The notes: a model not told the origin generated them from the letters alone. Numbered from the stretch's first letter, positions 52,703 to 62,379 are shown. The stretch: 64,000 nucleotides of DNA from WHSW01 sp963842795 (GCA_963842795.1 CAWJHV010000018.1:124001-188000); one strand, 5' to 3'. Numbers and translations are program-made.

Positions 52703-54276
52703 CTATGCGGCCGGTGACGCCGGGGACGTCGGCTCGGGCGCTGCGGCTCCGGTCTGCGTGCCCAGCGCGTGCGAGGCCAGCACGCCCGTCTTGTGGCGTT
52801 GCACGAACCAGTAGTAGGCGAGCCCGCCGAAGAAGACGATGCCGATGAACAGGAACGCCCCGTACTGCAGGTACCAGTGGAAGGGCTCGGTCGCGTTGTA
52901 GATGTCCTTGCGCGGCCAGGCCAGGTTGAGCGCCATGAAGACGCCCCAGCACACCGCGACGATGTTGATCGGCAGCCCCCACTTGCCGAGGCGTGAAGAA
53001 CCCCTTCTCCTTGGCGTCCTTGGGCGGCCATTCCCCGCGCAGCCGCTTGCGCAGCATCGGCCCCGTCACCAGCAGGTAGGCGATGTAGATCATGATGATC
53101 CCGATGCTCGTGATCACCAGGAAGATCTGCGGCTGGTTGATGTTCACGACCAGGATCAGGATCGCGATCAGCCCGGTGAGCACGGCCGGGACGATCGGGG
53201 TCTTCGTCTTCGGGTGGACCTTGGCGAGCTGCTCGCCGGCGGCAGGTTGTTGTCGCGCGCCATCGCGAAGATCATCCGGATCGTCGCGGTCTGCACCGCG
53301 AGGCAGCAGACGGTGACCGCGATCACGACGCAGATCAGGAAGATCTTCCCGACCGTCTCGCCGAGCACGTCGAGGATGATGAACTGGAGGCCGCCGACGC
53401 CGATCTCGGGGCTGTTGATGTTGGACGACGGAGAGGATCGCGAACAGCAGGATGCAGCCGCCGAGGATGAACGAGGCGATCACCGCGCGCAGGATCGAGA
53501 TGGGGGCGGTCTTGCGCGGCTCGTGCGTCTCCTCGCCGAGCGAGCTCGCGGTGTCGAAGCCGTACATGACGTAGGCCGACGCCAGCGAGGCGGCGAGGAA
53601 GGCGCCGAGGTAGCCCCAGTCGTGGCCCTCGCCGAGGCCCTGGGTCTCGAAGAGGACGTCGGGCCCGCGGGTGATGTTGGCCGCGAGCAGGATGATCAGC
53701 AGCACCGCGGCGATCAGCTCGATGAACACGCCGGTGCTGTTGATCCGCGACATCAGCTTCACGCCGAGGGCGTTGATCGACGGTCGTGAAGATGATCAGG
53801 ACCGAGCCCAGGATCACCGCGTTGGCGGCGAAGTCGTTCTTGCCGGTGCCGTCGCCGACGAACTGGAACGCGCTGTCGATCTGCGGCAGGGTGATCTGGT
53901 AGGCGAGCGCCACGGCGGCGATCGTCACGATCGAGGCGGTGAGCATCATCCAGCCGCCGAGCCAGGCGACCGTCGCGCTCGCGAGCCTCTTGCCCCAGTT
54001 GTAGATCGATCCCGCCACCGGGAAGTTGGCGGCGAGCTCGGCGAAGCAGAGCGCGACCATCAGCTGGCCGATGAAGACCATCGGCCAGGTCCACCAGTAG
54101 GCGGGGCCGCCGAAGGCGAAGCCGAAGTAGAAGAGCTGGAAGGTGCCGGTGAGGATCGAGATGTAGCTGATCCCCGCGGCGAAGCTCGCGAACCTCCCGA
54201 TGCTGCGGTCGAGCTCCTGCTTGTAGCCGAACTCGCTGAGCTCGTCGGACTCGAATCCGTCGGATTCGTTCGTCAC
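52703..54276 (-). CDS. APC family amino acid/amine permease (about four frameshifts)
   Basis: This is a 12-helix transporter of about 523 residues. The N-terminus FGYKQELDRSIGRFASFAAG and helix-1/2 ISYISILTGTFQLFYFGFAF are typical of amino acid-polyamine-organocation permeases. The conserved AELAANFPVAGSIYNW and the central GFDTASSLGEETHEPRKTAP are present. Breaks are near 53783, 53425, 53245 and 52993. As the first gene before the choline-type dehydrogenase it may import choline, betaine or a methylated glycine (inference). It starts at GTG 54276. Confidence 0.85.
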
Positions 54277-54378
54277 ACGCGACCTCCCTGATGTGGGCGC
54301 CTACAGAGCGTCGAACAAGCGGACCTTCAGGTCCATGTTCGGCGGCAGTCTTTCAGCGCCCCCGGCTCGCCTGTCAAG

Positions 54379-54392
54379 AGTGATATATCTGG
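54379..54392. promoter_or_regulatory. Operator-like palindrome in the permease / DUF294 gap (site 2)
   Basis: AGTGATATATCTGG contains GATATATC and agrees with the site 1/3/4 consensus at 11 of 14 positions. It lies 18 nt before the DUF294 gene ATG and about 103 nt before the permease start, so it could control both divergent units. Confidence 0.5.
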
Positions 54393-54409
54393 ACCTCTCG
54401 CGGGGAACC

Positions 54410-56260
54410 ATGCACGAGATCGCCGAGGACGAGATCGCCGAGTTCCTCCGGCATCACCCGCCGTTCGACACGCTGGACGAGGGGGAGCTGGCAGCTGTCG
54501 CGTCCACGGCAGAGGTCGAGGAGCACCCTGCCGGGGCGACGATCCTGGACAGCGCCGGGGCCACGTCCGAGTTCGCCTACGTCGTCCGGCGGGGCTGCGT
54601 CGAGCTGCTCAGCGGCGGGCGCCTTCTGGACCTGCTCGGCGAGGGCGAGATGTTCGGGTTCGCCTCGCTGCTCGAGGAGCAGCCGCTCGGATTCGTCGCC
54701 CGGGCGGCGGAGGACACGCTCGCATACCGGATCCCCGAGCACGCGATCCGGCCCGTGCTCGAGCGCCCGGCCGCCGTGCGTTTCGTCGTCGCATCGCTCT
54801 CCAAGAGCGTCCGTCTGCTCACGGGCTACGAACGCGACCCGCCGCCCGCCACCGGCCGGCCGGTCGGTGAGCTGGTTCGCGCGCCCGCCCTGGTCTGCCC
54901 GCCCGACATGCCGGTGCAGCTCGCGGCGCAACGAATGGTCGATGCCGGCGCCACCTGTGTCGTCGTCGACCTCGGCGATGGGCTCGGGATCGTCACCGAC
55001 CGCGACATCCGCACCCTCGTGGCCGACGCGGGCGCCGGGCCGGACACGCCGCTCTCGGCGGTGATGACCGCGCCGGCCTGGACCGTGGCCGCGGACCGCT
55101 TGGAGACCGAGGCGCTGTTCGAGATGCTCGACCACGGCATCCGCCATCTGCCCGTGCTCGACGCCGGTCGGCGCCTGATCGGCGTGCTCGACGACGTCGA
55201 CCTGATCGCGAGCGAGGGGCGGGAGCCGTTTCGCCTTCGGGCGCAGATCGCGCGCAGCCCCGACGCCGCTGCCGTAGCCAAGGCGGCCGCCGAGCTTCCC
55301 GAGACGGTGATCGCGCTCCATGACGCGGACGCGCGGCCCGCGGCCATCAGCTGCACGATCGCGAGCATCCACGACACGATCACCCGCCGGCTGATCGAGA
55401 TCTCCGAGCAGGAGCTCGGGCGGCCGCCGGCGCCGTACACGTGGTTGGCGATGGGCAGCTTCGGGCGCCGCGAGCCCTTCCCGAGCTCCGACGTCGACTG
55501 CGCGCTCGCCTGGGACGACGGGGACGACGCGCAGCTGCGGGAGACGATGACGGGCCTGGCCCGGCGGGTCTTGGAGGGGGTGTCGGCGTGCGGTCTGCGC
55601 TCCGACCCTCAGGGTGCGGTCGCGTCGAGCCCGCTCTTCGCGCGCTCGATCGACGAGTGGGAGAGCGCCGCCCGGTCGTGGCTCGAGGACCCCGATCGCG
55701 ACCGGGGCCTGATGCTGCTCTCGGTGGTGGTCGAGAGCGCTCCGGTCTGGGGCGCCACGACGGTGGCCGAACGTCTGGCGGCGGCATTCGCCCGGACGCC
55801 GAACCGCGAGCACGCGCTGAACCGCCTCGTCGCCGCGGCGCTGGCCGAGCGCCCGCCCACCGGCTTCTTTCGCGACTTCGTGCTCGAGGACAGCGGCGAG
55901 CGCAAGGGCGTGCTCGACATCAAGCGGGGCGGCCTGTTGCCGATCGAGGCCCTCGCCCGCTGGGCCGGCCTGGTGGCCGGCGTGGGCGCCGCGTCGACGA
56001 CGGCGCGCCTACGAGCCGCCGAGGCCGCGGGAACGCTGGAGCCGGCGGACGCCGCCGTGCTGCGAGACGCGTTCGAGCTCACCAGCGCGCTGCGCATGGA
56101 GCATCAGGTCGAGCAACTGCGCGCCGGAGAACCGCCCGACAACCTGATCGACCCGAAGCGACTCACGCCGCTCACCAGGACCTCGCTCAAGGAGGCCTTC
56201 CGCGCGGTGGCGAAGGTCCAGCGCGGGATCGGGGCCAAGCTCGGCTTCAGCCTTGGCTGA
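54410..56260 (+). CDS. cNMP-binding + CBS + DUF294 nucleotidyltransferase signalling protein
   Basis: This intact 616-residue cytoplasmic protein has a cyclic-nucleotide-binding fold at 5-125 (EEHPAGATILDSAG, LLDLLGEGEMFGFASLLEEQ), two CBS domains at about 150-275 (GLGIVTDRDIR), and a nucleotidyltransferase-like DUF294 domain at about 295-430 with MGSFGRREPFPSSDVDCALA (the G-S...DxD active site). A helical DUF294 C-terminal domain follows. GlnD-like uridylyltransferases share this NT fold, so it may modify or sense a partner. ATG 54410 is chosen because site 2 lies just upstream. It is divergent from the permease operon. Confidence 0.88.
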   Translation: MHEIAEDEIAEFLRHHPPFDTLDEGELAAVASTAEVEEHPAGATILDSAGATSEFAYVVRRGCVELLSGGRLLDLLGEGEMFGFASLLEEQPLGFVARAAEDTLAYRIPEHAIRPVLERPAAVRFVVASLSKSVRLLTGYERDPPPATGRPVGELVRAPALVCPPDMPVQLAAQRMVDAGATCVVVDLGDGLGIVTDRDIRTLVADAGAGPDTPLSAVMTAPAWTVAADRLETEALFEMLDHGIRHLPVLDAGRRLIGVLDDVDLIASEGREPFRLRAQIARSPDAAAVAKAAAELPETVIALHDADARPAAISCTIASIHDTITRRLIEISEQELGRPPAPYTWLAMGSFGRREPFPSSDVDCALAWDDGDDAQLRETMTGLARRVLEGVSACGLRSDPQGAVASSPLFARSIDEWESAARSWLEDPDRDRGLMLLSVVVESAPVWGATTVAERLAAAFARTPNREHALNRLVAAALAERPPTGFFRDFVLEDSGERKGVLDIKRGGLLPIEALARWAGLVAGVGAASTTARLRAAEAAGTLEPADAAVLRDAFELTSALRMEHQVEQLRAGEPPDNLIDPKRLTPLTRTSLKEAFRAVAKVQRGIGAKLGFSLG

Positions 56261-56293
56261 GCGCAACCCTTCCGTGTAGTGCCTGCGAGGCGG

Positions 56294-57497
56294 TCAGTCC
56301 TGGCCGCCTGCCGTGCCGGCGAGCTCCTGCTTCGGGGTCTCCTTCTTCGGGTCGATGAACGGCTTCTCGACGATCACCGCCGAGGTCGTCTCCTGCGGTG
56401 TCTTCACCTCCAGTTCGATGCCGAGGTCGGAATGCTCGGTCGGGACCATCGCGAAGCCGATGTTCTTCTCCAGACGCGGCGAGAAGCAGGCCGAGGTCAC
56501 CTGGCCGATGGGCTCGCCGTCCCTGTGCACCGGGAAGAAGTCGACCATCGCGCCGTCGCTGTAGGAACCGAGCGGCTCGCCGCCGATCTCGACGCCGACG
56601 AGCTTGCGCTTCGGCGCCCTCCTGCTTGATCCGGGCGAGCGCCTGCTTGCCGATGAAGTCGGAGCCCTGCTCGAGGTCGACCATCCAGTCGTAGCCCATG
56701 CCGACCTCGTAGGGGTTCGTGTCGTACCACATGTCCGCTCCCAGAGCGAGAATGCCACCCTCGATCCGGCGGATGTGGCACGGCCCGATCACCGCCAGGT
56801 CGTGCGGCTTGCCCGCCTCGAGCACGGCGTCCCAGAGCTTCTCGCCGTGACGGCTGGCCTCGTGCAGGTAGATCTCGTAGCCGAGCTCGCCGGTGTAGCC
56901 GGTGCGCGAAACGAGCACGTTCATCCCGTCGAGCTCGAACGGCCGCAGGAAGTAGTAGGGGATCTCGAGGATGCTCTCGCCGAAGAGGTCGACCATCACG
57001 TCCTTCGACTTCGGCCCCTGCACCTGCACCGGGCCGAGGTCGATCTCCTTGATCGTCACGTCGAAGTCGGAGTTATGGGCGACACCCCTTGCCCAGAGCT
57101 CGACGTCGCTGTCGGCCAGCGAGAGCAGGAAGCGGTTCTCCTCCACCCGCAGGAGCACGGGGTCGTTGATGATCCCGCCGTCCGGCAGGCAGAGGAAGAC
57201 GTACTTGCACTGCTCGACCTCGCATTTGTTCAGGTCGCGGGCGACGAGCAGGTTGGTGAAGTCGAAGGCATCGGGCCCGCTGATCTCGATCTGCCGCTCG
57301 ACCCCGACGTCCCAGAGCGTGACCCCGTTCAGCAGGTGCCAGTACTCGGCCACCGGATCCCCGTAGTGCCGGGGGTGGTACGTGTGGTTGTAGACGCTGT
57401 ACATCTGCACGCCGTGCCGGCGCGACGCGTAGTAATACGGGGACTTGCGAATCCGCGTGTAAAGCAGGATCTCCGGGTGCTCGTTCACCTGTGGCAA
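56294..57497 (-). CDS. DmdA/GcvT-family THF-dependent demethylase-like protein (one frameshift)
   Basis: This is about 401 residues. The fold is that of aminomethyltransferase GcvT, but several stretches look more like DMSP demethylase DmdA: WDVGVERQIEISGPDAFDF, VARDLNKCEVEQCKYVFLC, GGIINDPVLLRVEENRFLLS, LADSDVELWARGV and QGPKSKDVM. GcvT normally has a GGIIDD pattern; here it is GGIINDP, as in DmdA. A break near 56612 shifts the last 110 residues. The TTG at 57497 has GGAGG 8 nt upstream. It is the third gene after dmg and metF. It could demethylate betaine or another onium compound to THF. DMSP specificity is not established. Confidence 0.75.
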
Positions 57498-57513
57498 GAG
57501 CGGTTCCTCCTCG

Positions 57514-58402
57514 CTACTGGTCGTTGGTTCGGGTCAGTTGCTCGACGAGCCGGCGGCGCCAGTTCTCCGTGCGCTCGAGCTCGTTGAAGGTGTAGATGTG
57601 CAGGCCGCCGATCCTGGCGGCTCGATCGGCGATCGACGGCGCCAATCGCATCAGGAGCTCGGTGGGCTCATGGAGGCGCGGCCGCAGCAGGCGCGCGATC
57701 CAGCCGCGGTGACCTCGGAGGAAGCGGGCCGACTCGCCGAGCCCGATCTTGAGCGAGATCCGCAGCAACTTGCGGTTGTCGATCACGCCCGCGATCCCGA
57801 TCCAGATCGGCAGGAGCGTGCCCCTGTCGCGCACCCGTCGAACCCAGGTCGCGATCACGTCCGCGTCGAAGCAGACCTGGCTGACGATGTACGTCGCCAT
57901 CGGCTCCTTCTCGAACATCGCCTCGATCGTCGTCTCGTCGCTGATCAGGTGATGGCTCTCGGGGTAGCCGGTGATCCCGATCTCGGCGAATCGCCCCCGC
58001 AGGTCGGCCATCGCCGCCAGCAGGTCGGCCGCGCCCGCGAACTCGCCCGCCGCGACCCGCGGGTCCCCGGCGATCACGAACACGTCGCGCACGCCGGCCG
58101 CCTGCAGCCGCGCGATCAGCTCCTCGAGCTGCGTCCGATCGCGTACGAGGCGGGCCGAGAGGTGCGGGACGGTCGTCGTAACCACGCCGCCGGAGGCGCT
58201 CCGCCAGCTCGAGCGTCGGCTCCAGCCCCCTGCTCGGCGAGGCGGTGATCGTGAGCTTGACCTCCGGGGGGACGTGCCGGGCGACCTCGTCCTCGATTCC
58301 GTTCAGAGGAAGGATCTCGTAGCGGGGGCGCTTCAGGCGATCGAGCAGGGACGACTCGGCGGCCGTCGGACGCTCCGGCGATCGCACCTGGGTCATGGTC
58401 AT
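57514..58402 (-). CDS. metF: MetF-like methylenetetrahydrofolate reductase (one frameshift)
   Basis: This is a TIM-barrel flavoprotein of about 296 residues. RPRYEILPLNGIEDEVARHV opens it, then VKLTITASPSRGLEPTLELA; a break near 58190 follows. VRDVFVIAGDPRVAAGEF, ITGYPESHH and TYIVSQVCFDADVIATWV match MetF-type 5,10-methylene-THF reductases. The length is typical. ATG 58402 overlaps the dmg stop (ATGA). In this operon it could oxidise 5-methyl-THF made by the DmdA-like enzyme, or reduce methylene-THF for methionine synthesis. The direction is inference. Confidence 0.85.
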
Positions 58403-60897
58403 CGAGCGGCCGCCGGCGCGACGTCGCGCAGGCGCGCCATGGTCGGGTCGAACAGCGGCTCGGCGGCGACCGTGGCCGCTTCGCGCCGCCCCTCGCTGTG
58501 GATGCTCACCCGCGTGCCCACCTCCGAGTGGCCAACCGGCAGGTAGCCGTAGGCGATGCTCTCCCCGACGGTCGCCCCCCAGGCGGCGCTCGTCACGTAG
58601 CCGAGCGTCCGGTCGCCGTCGAGGATCGGCTCCTTGCCCACCAAGACCACCTGCGGATCGTCGAGAACCAGGCAGCAGAGCTTGCGGCGGGCGCCCTCCT
58701 CCTTCGCGCGGGCGGCCGCCTCGCGCCCTAGGAACCCGCCCTTGTTCAGCTTCACGGCGAAGCCCAGCCCGGCCTCGTAGGGATCGTGCTCCTCGTCGAT
58801 GTCCGCGCCCCAGAGCCGATAGCCCTTCTCGATCCGCAGCGAGTCGTACGCCGCCGCCGCCGCAGGCCACGGCTCCTAACGGCGCGCCGGCGGCCCAGAG
58901 CGCGTCCCAGAGAGCGAGGCCGAATTCAGAAGGTGCGTAGATCTCCCAGCCAAGCTCGCCGACGTAGGAAATTCGCAACGCCCGCACCGGCACGGATCCG
59001 ATGTGAAGCTCGCGCATCGTCATGTACGGGAAGGCCTCGTTGGAGAGGTCGTCCTCGCTGACCGAGGCGACGAGATCGCGTGCCCGCGGACCCCAGACCC
59101 CGACGCAGCAGGAGCTCGAGGTCTGATCCTCGAGGTGCACGGAGCCGTCGCCGGGGAGGTGGCGGCGCATCCAGGCGAGGTCGTGCTTGCCGACCGAGCC
59201 GCCGGTGACGACGAGGAAGGCGTCGTCGCTCAGGCGCGTGACGGTGAGGTCGCACATGATCCCGCCACGCGACGAGAGCATCGCGGTGTAGACGATGGTC
59301 CCGGGCGCGCGGTCGACGTCGTTGGCGGCGAGCATCTGGAGATAGCCGAGCGCCCCGGTCCGCTCACCCCCACCTTGGTGAACGGGGTCAGGTCGAAGAC
59401 TCCGACGCCCTCCCGGCACGCCAGATGCTCGGCGGCGACGATCGGCGACCAGAACTGCCCGGACCATTCCGAGCGCTCCGGCGCGCGGTCGTCGACGAGG
59501 TCCTCGTTGACCTCGTACCACTGCGGCCGTTCCCATCCGGCGCTCTCGATGAAGAATGCGCCGAGCTCGATCTCCCGCGCGTAGAACGGGCTCGCGCGCA
59601 GGGGGCGGGCGGGCATCGCCGGCTGGCGGGGATGGATGACGTCGTAGACCTCGCGGTACTGCTGCGCGCCGCGAGCCCGCGCGTAAGCCCTGCTCGTCCC
59701 GTGGCCGTCGAACCGCTCCGGGTCGCACTCGTGCATATCGAGGTCGATCTCGCCCGCGGTCATCAGCTCGGCCAGCGCCCGGCCGGCGCCGCCGGCGTGG
59801 GTGACCCAGATCGCCTCGGCGAGCCACAGCCCTCGCGCGGCGCCGGCCTCGCCGAGCAGCGGGAAGCCATCCGGGGTGAACGACATCAGCCCGTTGATGC
59901 CATCGACCAGCTCGACGTCCCGGAGTGCTGGCAGAAGCCTGCCCGCCTCCTCGCGGGCCGCGGCGAAGTCGGCGGGCGTGAACGGCCGCTCGGAAGGGCG
60001 CCGGCCCGGCCCGGACTCCTCGATCTCCTCGGGATCGATCAAGACCGGCTCGTGGTCGTAGGAACCGATTCCGTAGGCGTCGTGGACCTGGCGGAAGTAC
60101 ATCGAGCGATCCTGGTGGCGGAGGATCGGGTGGACGACCTCGCCCTCCTCGCCCGCGAGCTCGGGAAGGGGGGCGGTTCGGGCGTACTGGTGAACGACCG
60201 GGACGAGCGCAAGGCGGACGCCGGCGAGCGCGGCGACGCGGGCGCCCCAGACTCCCGCGCAGACGACGACGTGCTCGGCGCGAATCGCGCCCTGCGTGGT
60301 CTCGACCGTCCGCACCCGACCCCCGTCGACGCCGATGTCGGTCACGCGGCAGCCACCGAAGGCCCGCACGCCGGCCTCGGAAGCGCGGCCGGCGAGCGCC
60401 TCCGCAACGCGGACGCCCTTGCCGATCCCGTCGGTGGGAACGAAGAGGCCGCCGAGGATGCGGTCCGAATCGATCAGCGGCACGCGCTCGTGGACCGCGC
60501 CCGGGTCGAGCAGGTCGGCCCCGAGGCCATAGGAGAGCGCCCGGCCGTAGCGCCTATCGAGCTCCTGCCAGCGCTCCTCGGTGGCCGCCACCTCGATCCC
60601 CCCGACCTCGTGAAAACACGGCCGGCCGTCGAGCTCGAGGCCTCGGTAGAGCTCCACCGACCACTTCGCGAGCGCGGTCATCGTCCGCGAAGGGTTGAGC
60701 TGGAACATCAGCCCGGGCGCGTGCGAAGTCGAGCCGCCGGTCTCCCAGAGTGGTCCCTGCTCGACCAGGACCACGTCCTCCCATCCCCGCCCCGCCAGGT
60801 GATGGGCAACGCTGGCGCCTGCGATCCCGCCTCCGATGATCACCACGCGCGCCGAACGGGGAAGCGCGTCGGTCGCAGGTGGCCCTGCTTGGACCAT
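58399..60897 (-). CDS. dmg: Dimethylglycine oxidase/dehydrogenase (two frameshifts)
   Basis: This is a flavoprotein of about 832 residues. The FAD motif VVIIGGGIAGASVAHHLAGR is followed by GGSTSHAPGLMFQLNPSRTM, with a histidine at the position where dimethylglycine oxidase of Arthrobacter carries covalent FAD. The C-terminal half is a GcvT-like folate domain (SSRGGIMCDLTVTRL, SYVGELGWEIYAPSEFGLAL, VKLNKGGFLGREAAARA). Breaks are near 59385 and 58875. It converts dimethylglycine to sarcosine and passes the one-carbon unit to THF. It is divergent from the GntR gene with site 3 between them. Confidence 0.92.
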
Positions 60898-60901
60898 GAC
60901 T

Positions 60902-60913
60902 CTGATATATCAA
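60902..60913. promoter_or_regulatory. Operator-like palindrome between dmg and a GntR gene (site 3)
   Basis: CTGATATATCAA contains the perfect palindrome TGATATATCA (60903-60912). It lies 5 nt from the dmg start and about 10 nt before the GTG of the GntR gene, so it can serve both directions. Confidence 0.7.
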
Positions 60914-60922
60914 AGCTGGCCT

Positions 60923-61615
60923 GTGAGCGGTCAGCCCGTATCTACGCCGCCCCCAGGGCGACCCTCGCCCGGCCTCCCCAGGAGCCGGTTGATCGCCGAT
61001 CGCGCCTACTTCGAGCTCCGTGACCGGATCGTCACGCTCAACCTGCCGCCGGGGACGGCGCTGGTCGAGGACGAGCTCATGCGCGAGCTCGGCATCGGCC
61101 GCACGCCCCTGCGCGAGGCGGTCAAGCGCCTGGCGCTCGAGAACCTGGTCGAGATCCGACCGCGCCGCGGCACCCATGTGACCGAGGTGAACGTCGCCGA
61201 CATCGTCCACATCACCGAGGTCCGGGCCGAGCTCGAGGGGCAGGCGGCGCAGTTGGCGGCCATGCGCATGGACGACGAGGCGCGGGCGCGGGCCGAGGCG
61301 CTGGTCGACGAGCTCGAGGAATTGAACGCGAGCGACGGCGAGGCGCTGATGCGGATCGACGAGCAGGTGCACCGGCTCGTCTGGGAGGCGAGCGGAAACC
61401 CCTACCTGGTTGGCACGCTCGAGGGCTACTTCGCCCTCTCACTCCGCGTCTGGTACCTGGTGCTCGACCGCGTGCCGGGCCTTTGGGCGGCGGTGCACGA
61501 CCAGCGCGAGCTGCTGCGGGCGCTGCTGGCGCACGACGGTGTTCGGGCGCGCGAGCTCATGCGCGACCACATCCTCGCCTTCCAGGGCGAGATCGTCGTC
61601 GCGTTCAGTCGCTGA
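60923..61615 (+). CDS. GntR family regulator, FCD subfamily (1)
   Basis: This 230-residue regulator has an N-terminal winged helix (RAYFELRDRIVTLNLPPG, then ELGIGRTPLREAVKRLALEN) and a C-terminal all-helical FCD ligand domain (about 90-220) with metal-ligand-type histidines (DEQVHRLVWEASGNPYL, RDHILAFQGE). GTG 60923 is chosen because site 3 would otherwise lie within the coding region (an ATG at 60896 is also in frame). It probably represses the dmg operon and itself; a substrate-derived ligand would release it. It is convergent with a paralogue at 61623, 7 nt away. Confidence 0.9.
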   Translation: MSGQPVSTPPPGRPSPGLPRSRLIADRAYFELRDRIVTLNLPPGTALVEDELMRELGIGRTPLREAVKRLALENLVEIRPRRGTHVTEVNVADIVHITEVRAELEGQAAQLAAMRMDDEARARAEALVDELEELNASDGEALMRIDEQVHRLVWEASGNPYLVGTLEGYFALSLRVWYLVLDRVPGLWAAVHDQRELLRALLAHDGVRARELMRDHILAFQGEIVVAFSR

Positions 61616-61622
61616 GCTCAGC

Positions 61623-62285
61623 TCAGAGGACGGCGCGAATCTCGCGCTCGAACGTCTCGACGTGATCCGCCGCGATCGCCCGCGCCCGTTCCGCATCGCC
61701 ATCCCGAATCTCTGCGAGCAGGCTGCTGTGCTCAGACACCCGGTCGAAGAGGTGCGGGAGACGGTCGAGCACCAGATGCCAGATGCGCATCGAGAGGTTG
61801 AGGTAGCGGTCCAGGGTCTCGGCGAGGAACGGATTGCCGGCGCAGTCGTAAATGAACCGGTGAACGCGTGCGTCGATACGCATCAGATCGCCGGGATCGC
61901 GGCTGCCTGCGAGCCGGCCGATCTCGGCAAGGATCCGCTCCAGCTCCGCGCGACGCGCGGGCGTGATCCGCTCCGCCGCCCTGTACGCCGCGTGCCCCTC
62001 GAGCTGGACTCGCACGTCGGAGATGTCCGCCAGGTCCGTGATGTTGATTTCCGACGCGAAGCTGCCGCGACGCGGAAAGACGGCGACGAGGTTCTCGTGC
62101 GCGAGACGCTTCACGGCATCGCGCAGGGGCGTTCGCCCCATCCCGAATTCGACCCCGAGCGCATCCTCGTTGATCGGCGCGCCCGGCGGGATCTGCAGCG
62201 TCACGATCCGGTCGCGCAGCACCTCATAGGCGCGATCCGAGAGCAGTTGCGGCGGGTCGCCGACGGGAGCGGACGAGCGACTCAT
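61623..62285 (-). CDS. GntR family regulator, FCD subfamily (2)
   Basis: This 220-residue paralogue of the preceding regulator has a winged helix SDRAYEVLRDRIVTLQIPPG with GMGRTPLRDAVKRLAHENLV, and an FCD domain with the histidine-bearing RIDARVHRFIYDCAGNPFL and AADHVETFEREI. The ATG at 62285 lies 10 nt from site 4. It is tail-to-tail with GntR(1). Two related FCD regulators sharing one operator type could integrate two ligands, e.g. betaine and dimethylglycine/sarcosine (inference). Confidence 0.9.
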   Translation of the reverse strand: MSRSSAPVGDPPQLLSDRAYEVLRDRIVTLQIPPGAPINEDALGVEFGMGRTPLRDAVKRLAHENLVAVFPRRGSFASEINITDLADISDVRVQLEGHAAYRAAERITPARRAELERILAEIGRLAGSRDPGDLMRIDARVHRFIYDCAGNPFLAETLDRYLNLSMRIWHLVLDRLPHLFDRVSEHSSLLAEIRDGDAERARAIAADHVETFEREIRAVL

Positions 62286-62295
62286 TCGTCGGCAA

Positions 62296-62307
62296 CTGAT
62301 ATACCAG
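62296..62307. promoter_or_regulatory. Operator-like palindrome before the second GntR gene (site 4)
   Basis: CTGATATACCAG on the plus strand is the exact reverse complement of site 1 (CTGGTATATCAG at 44709-44720). It sits 10 nt upstream of the GntR(2) start. Confidence 0.7.
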
Positions 62308-62379
62308 CCATCGCCCTGACTCTACCAGCGGCGATCCCGGTGTAAGGCCCCTGGACCCGACGTAGAATCATCGCTTCCC

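Noticed and set aside
44725..60897. Treating the broken catabolic genes as pseudogenes
   Set aside because: All domains are complete on both sides of each break and the same pattern affects housekeeping genes in the same interval.
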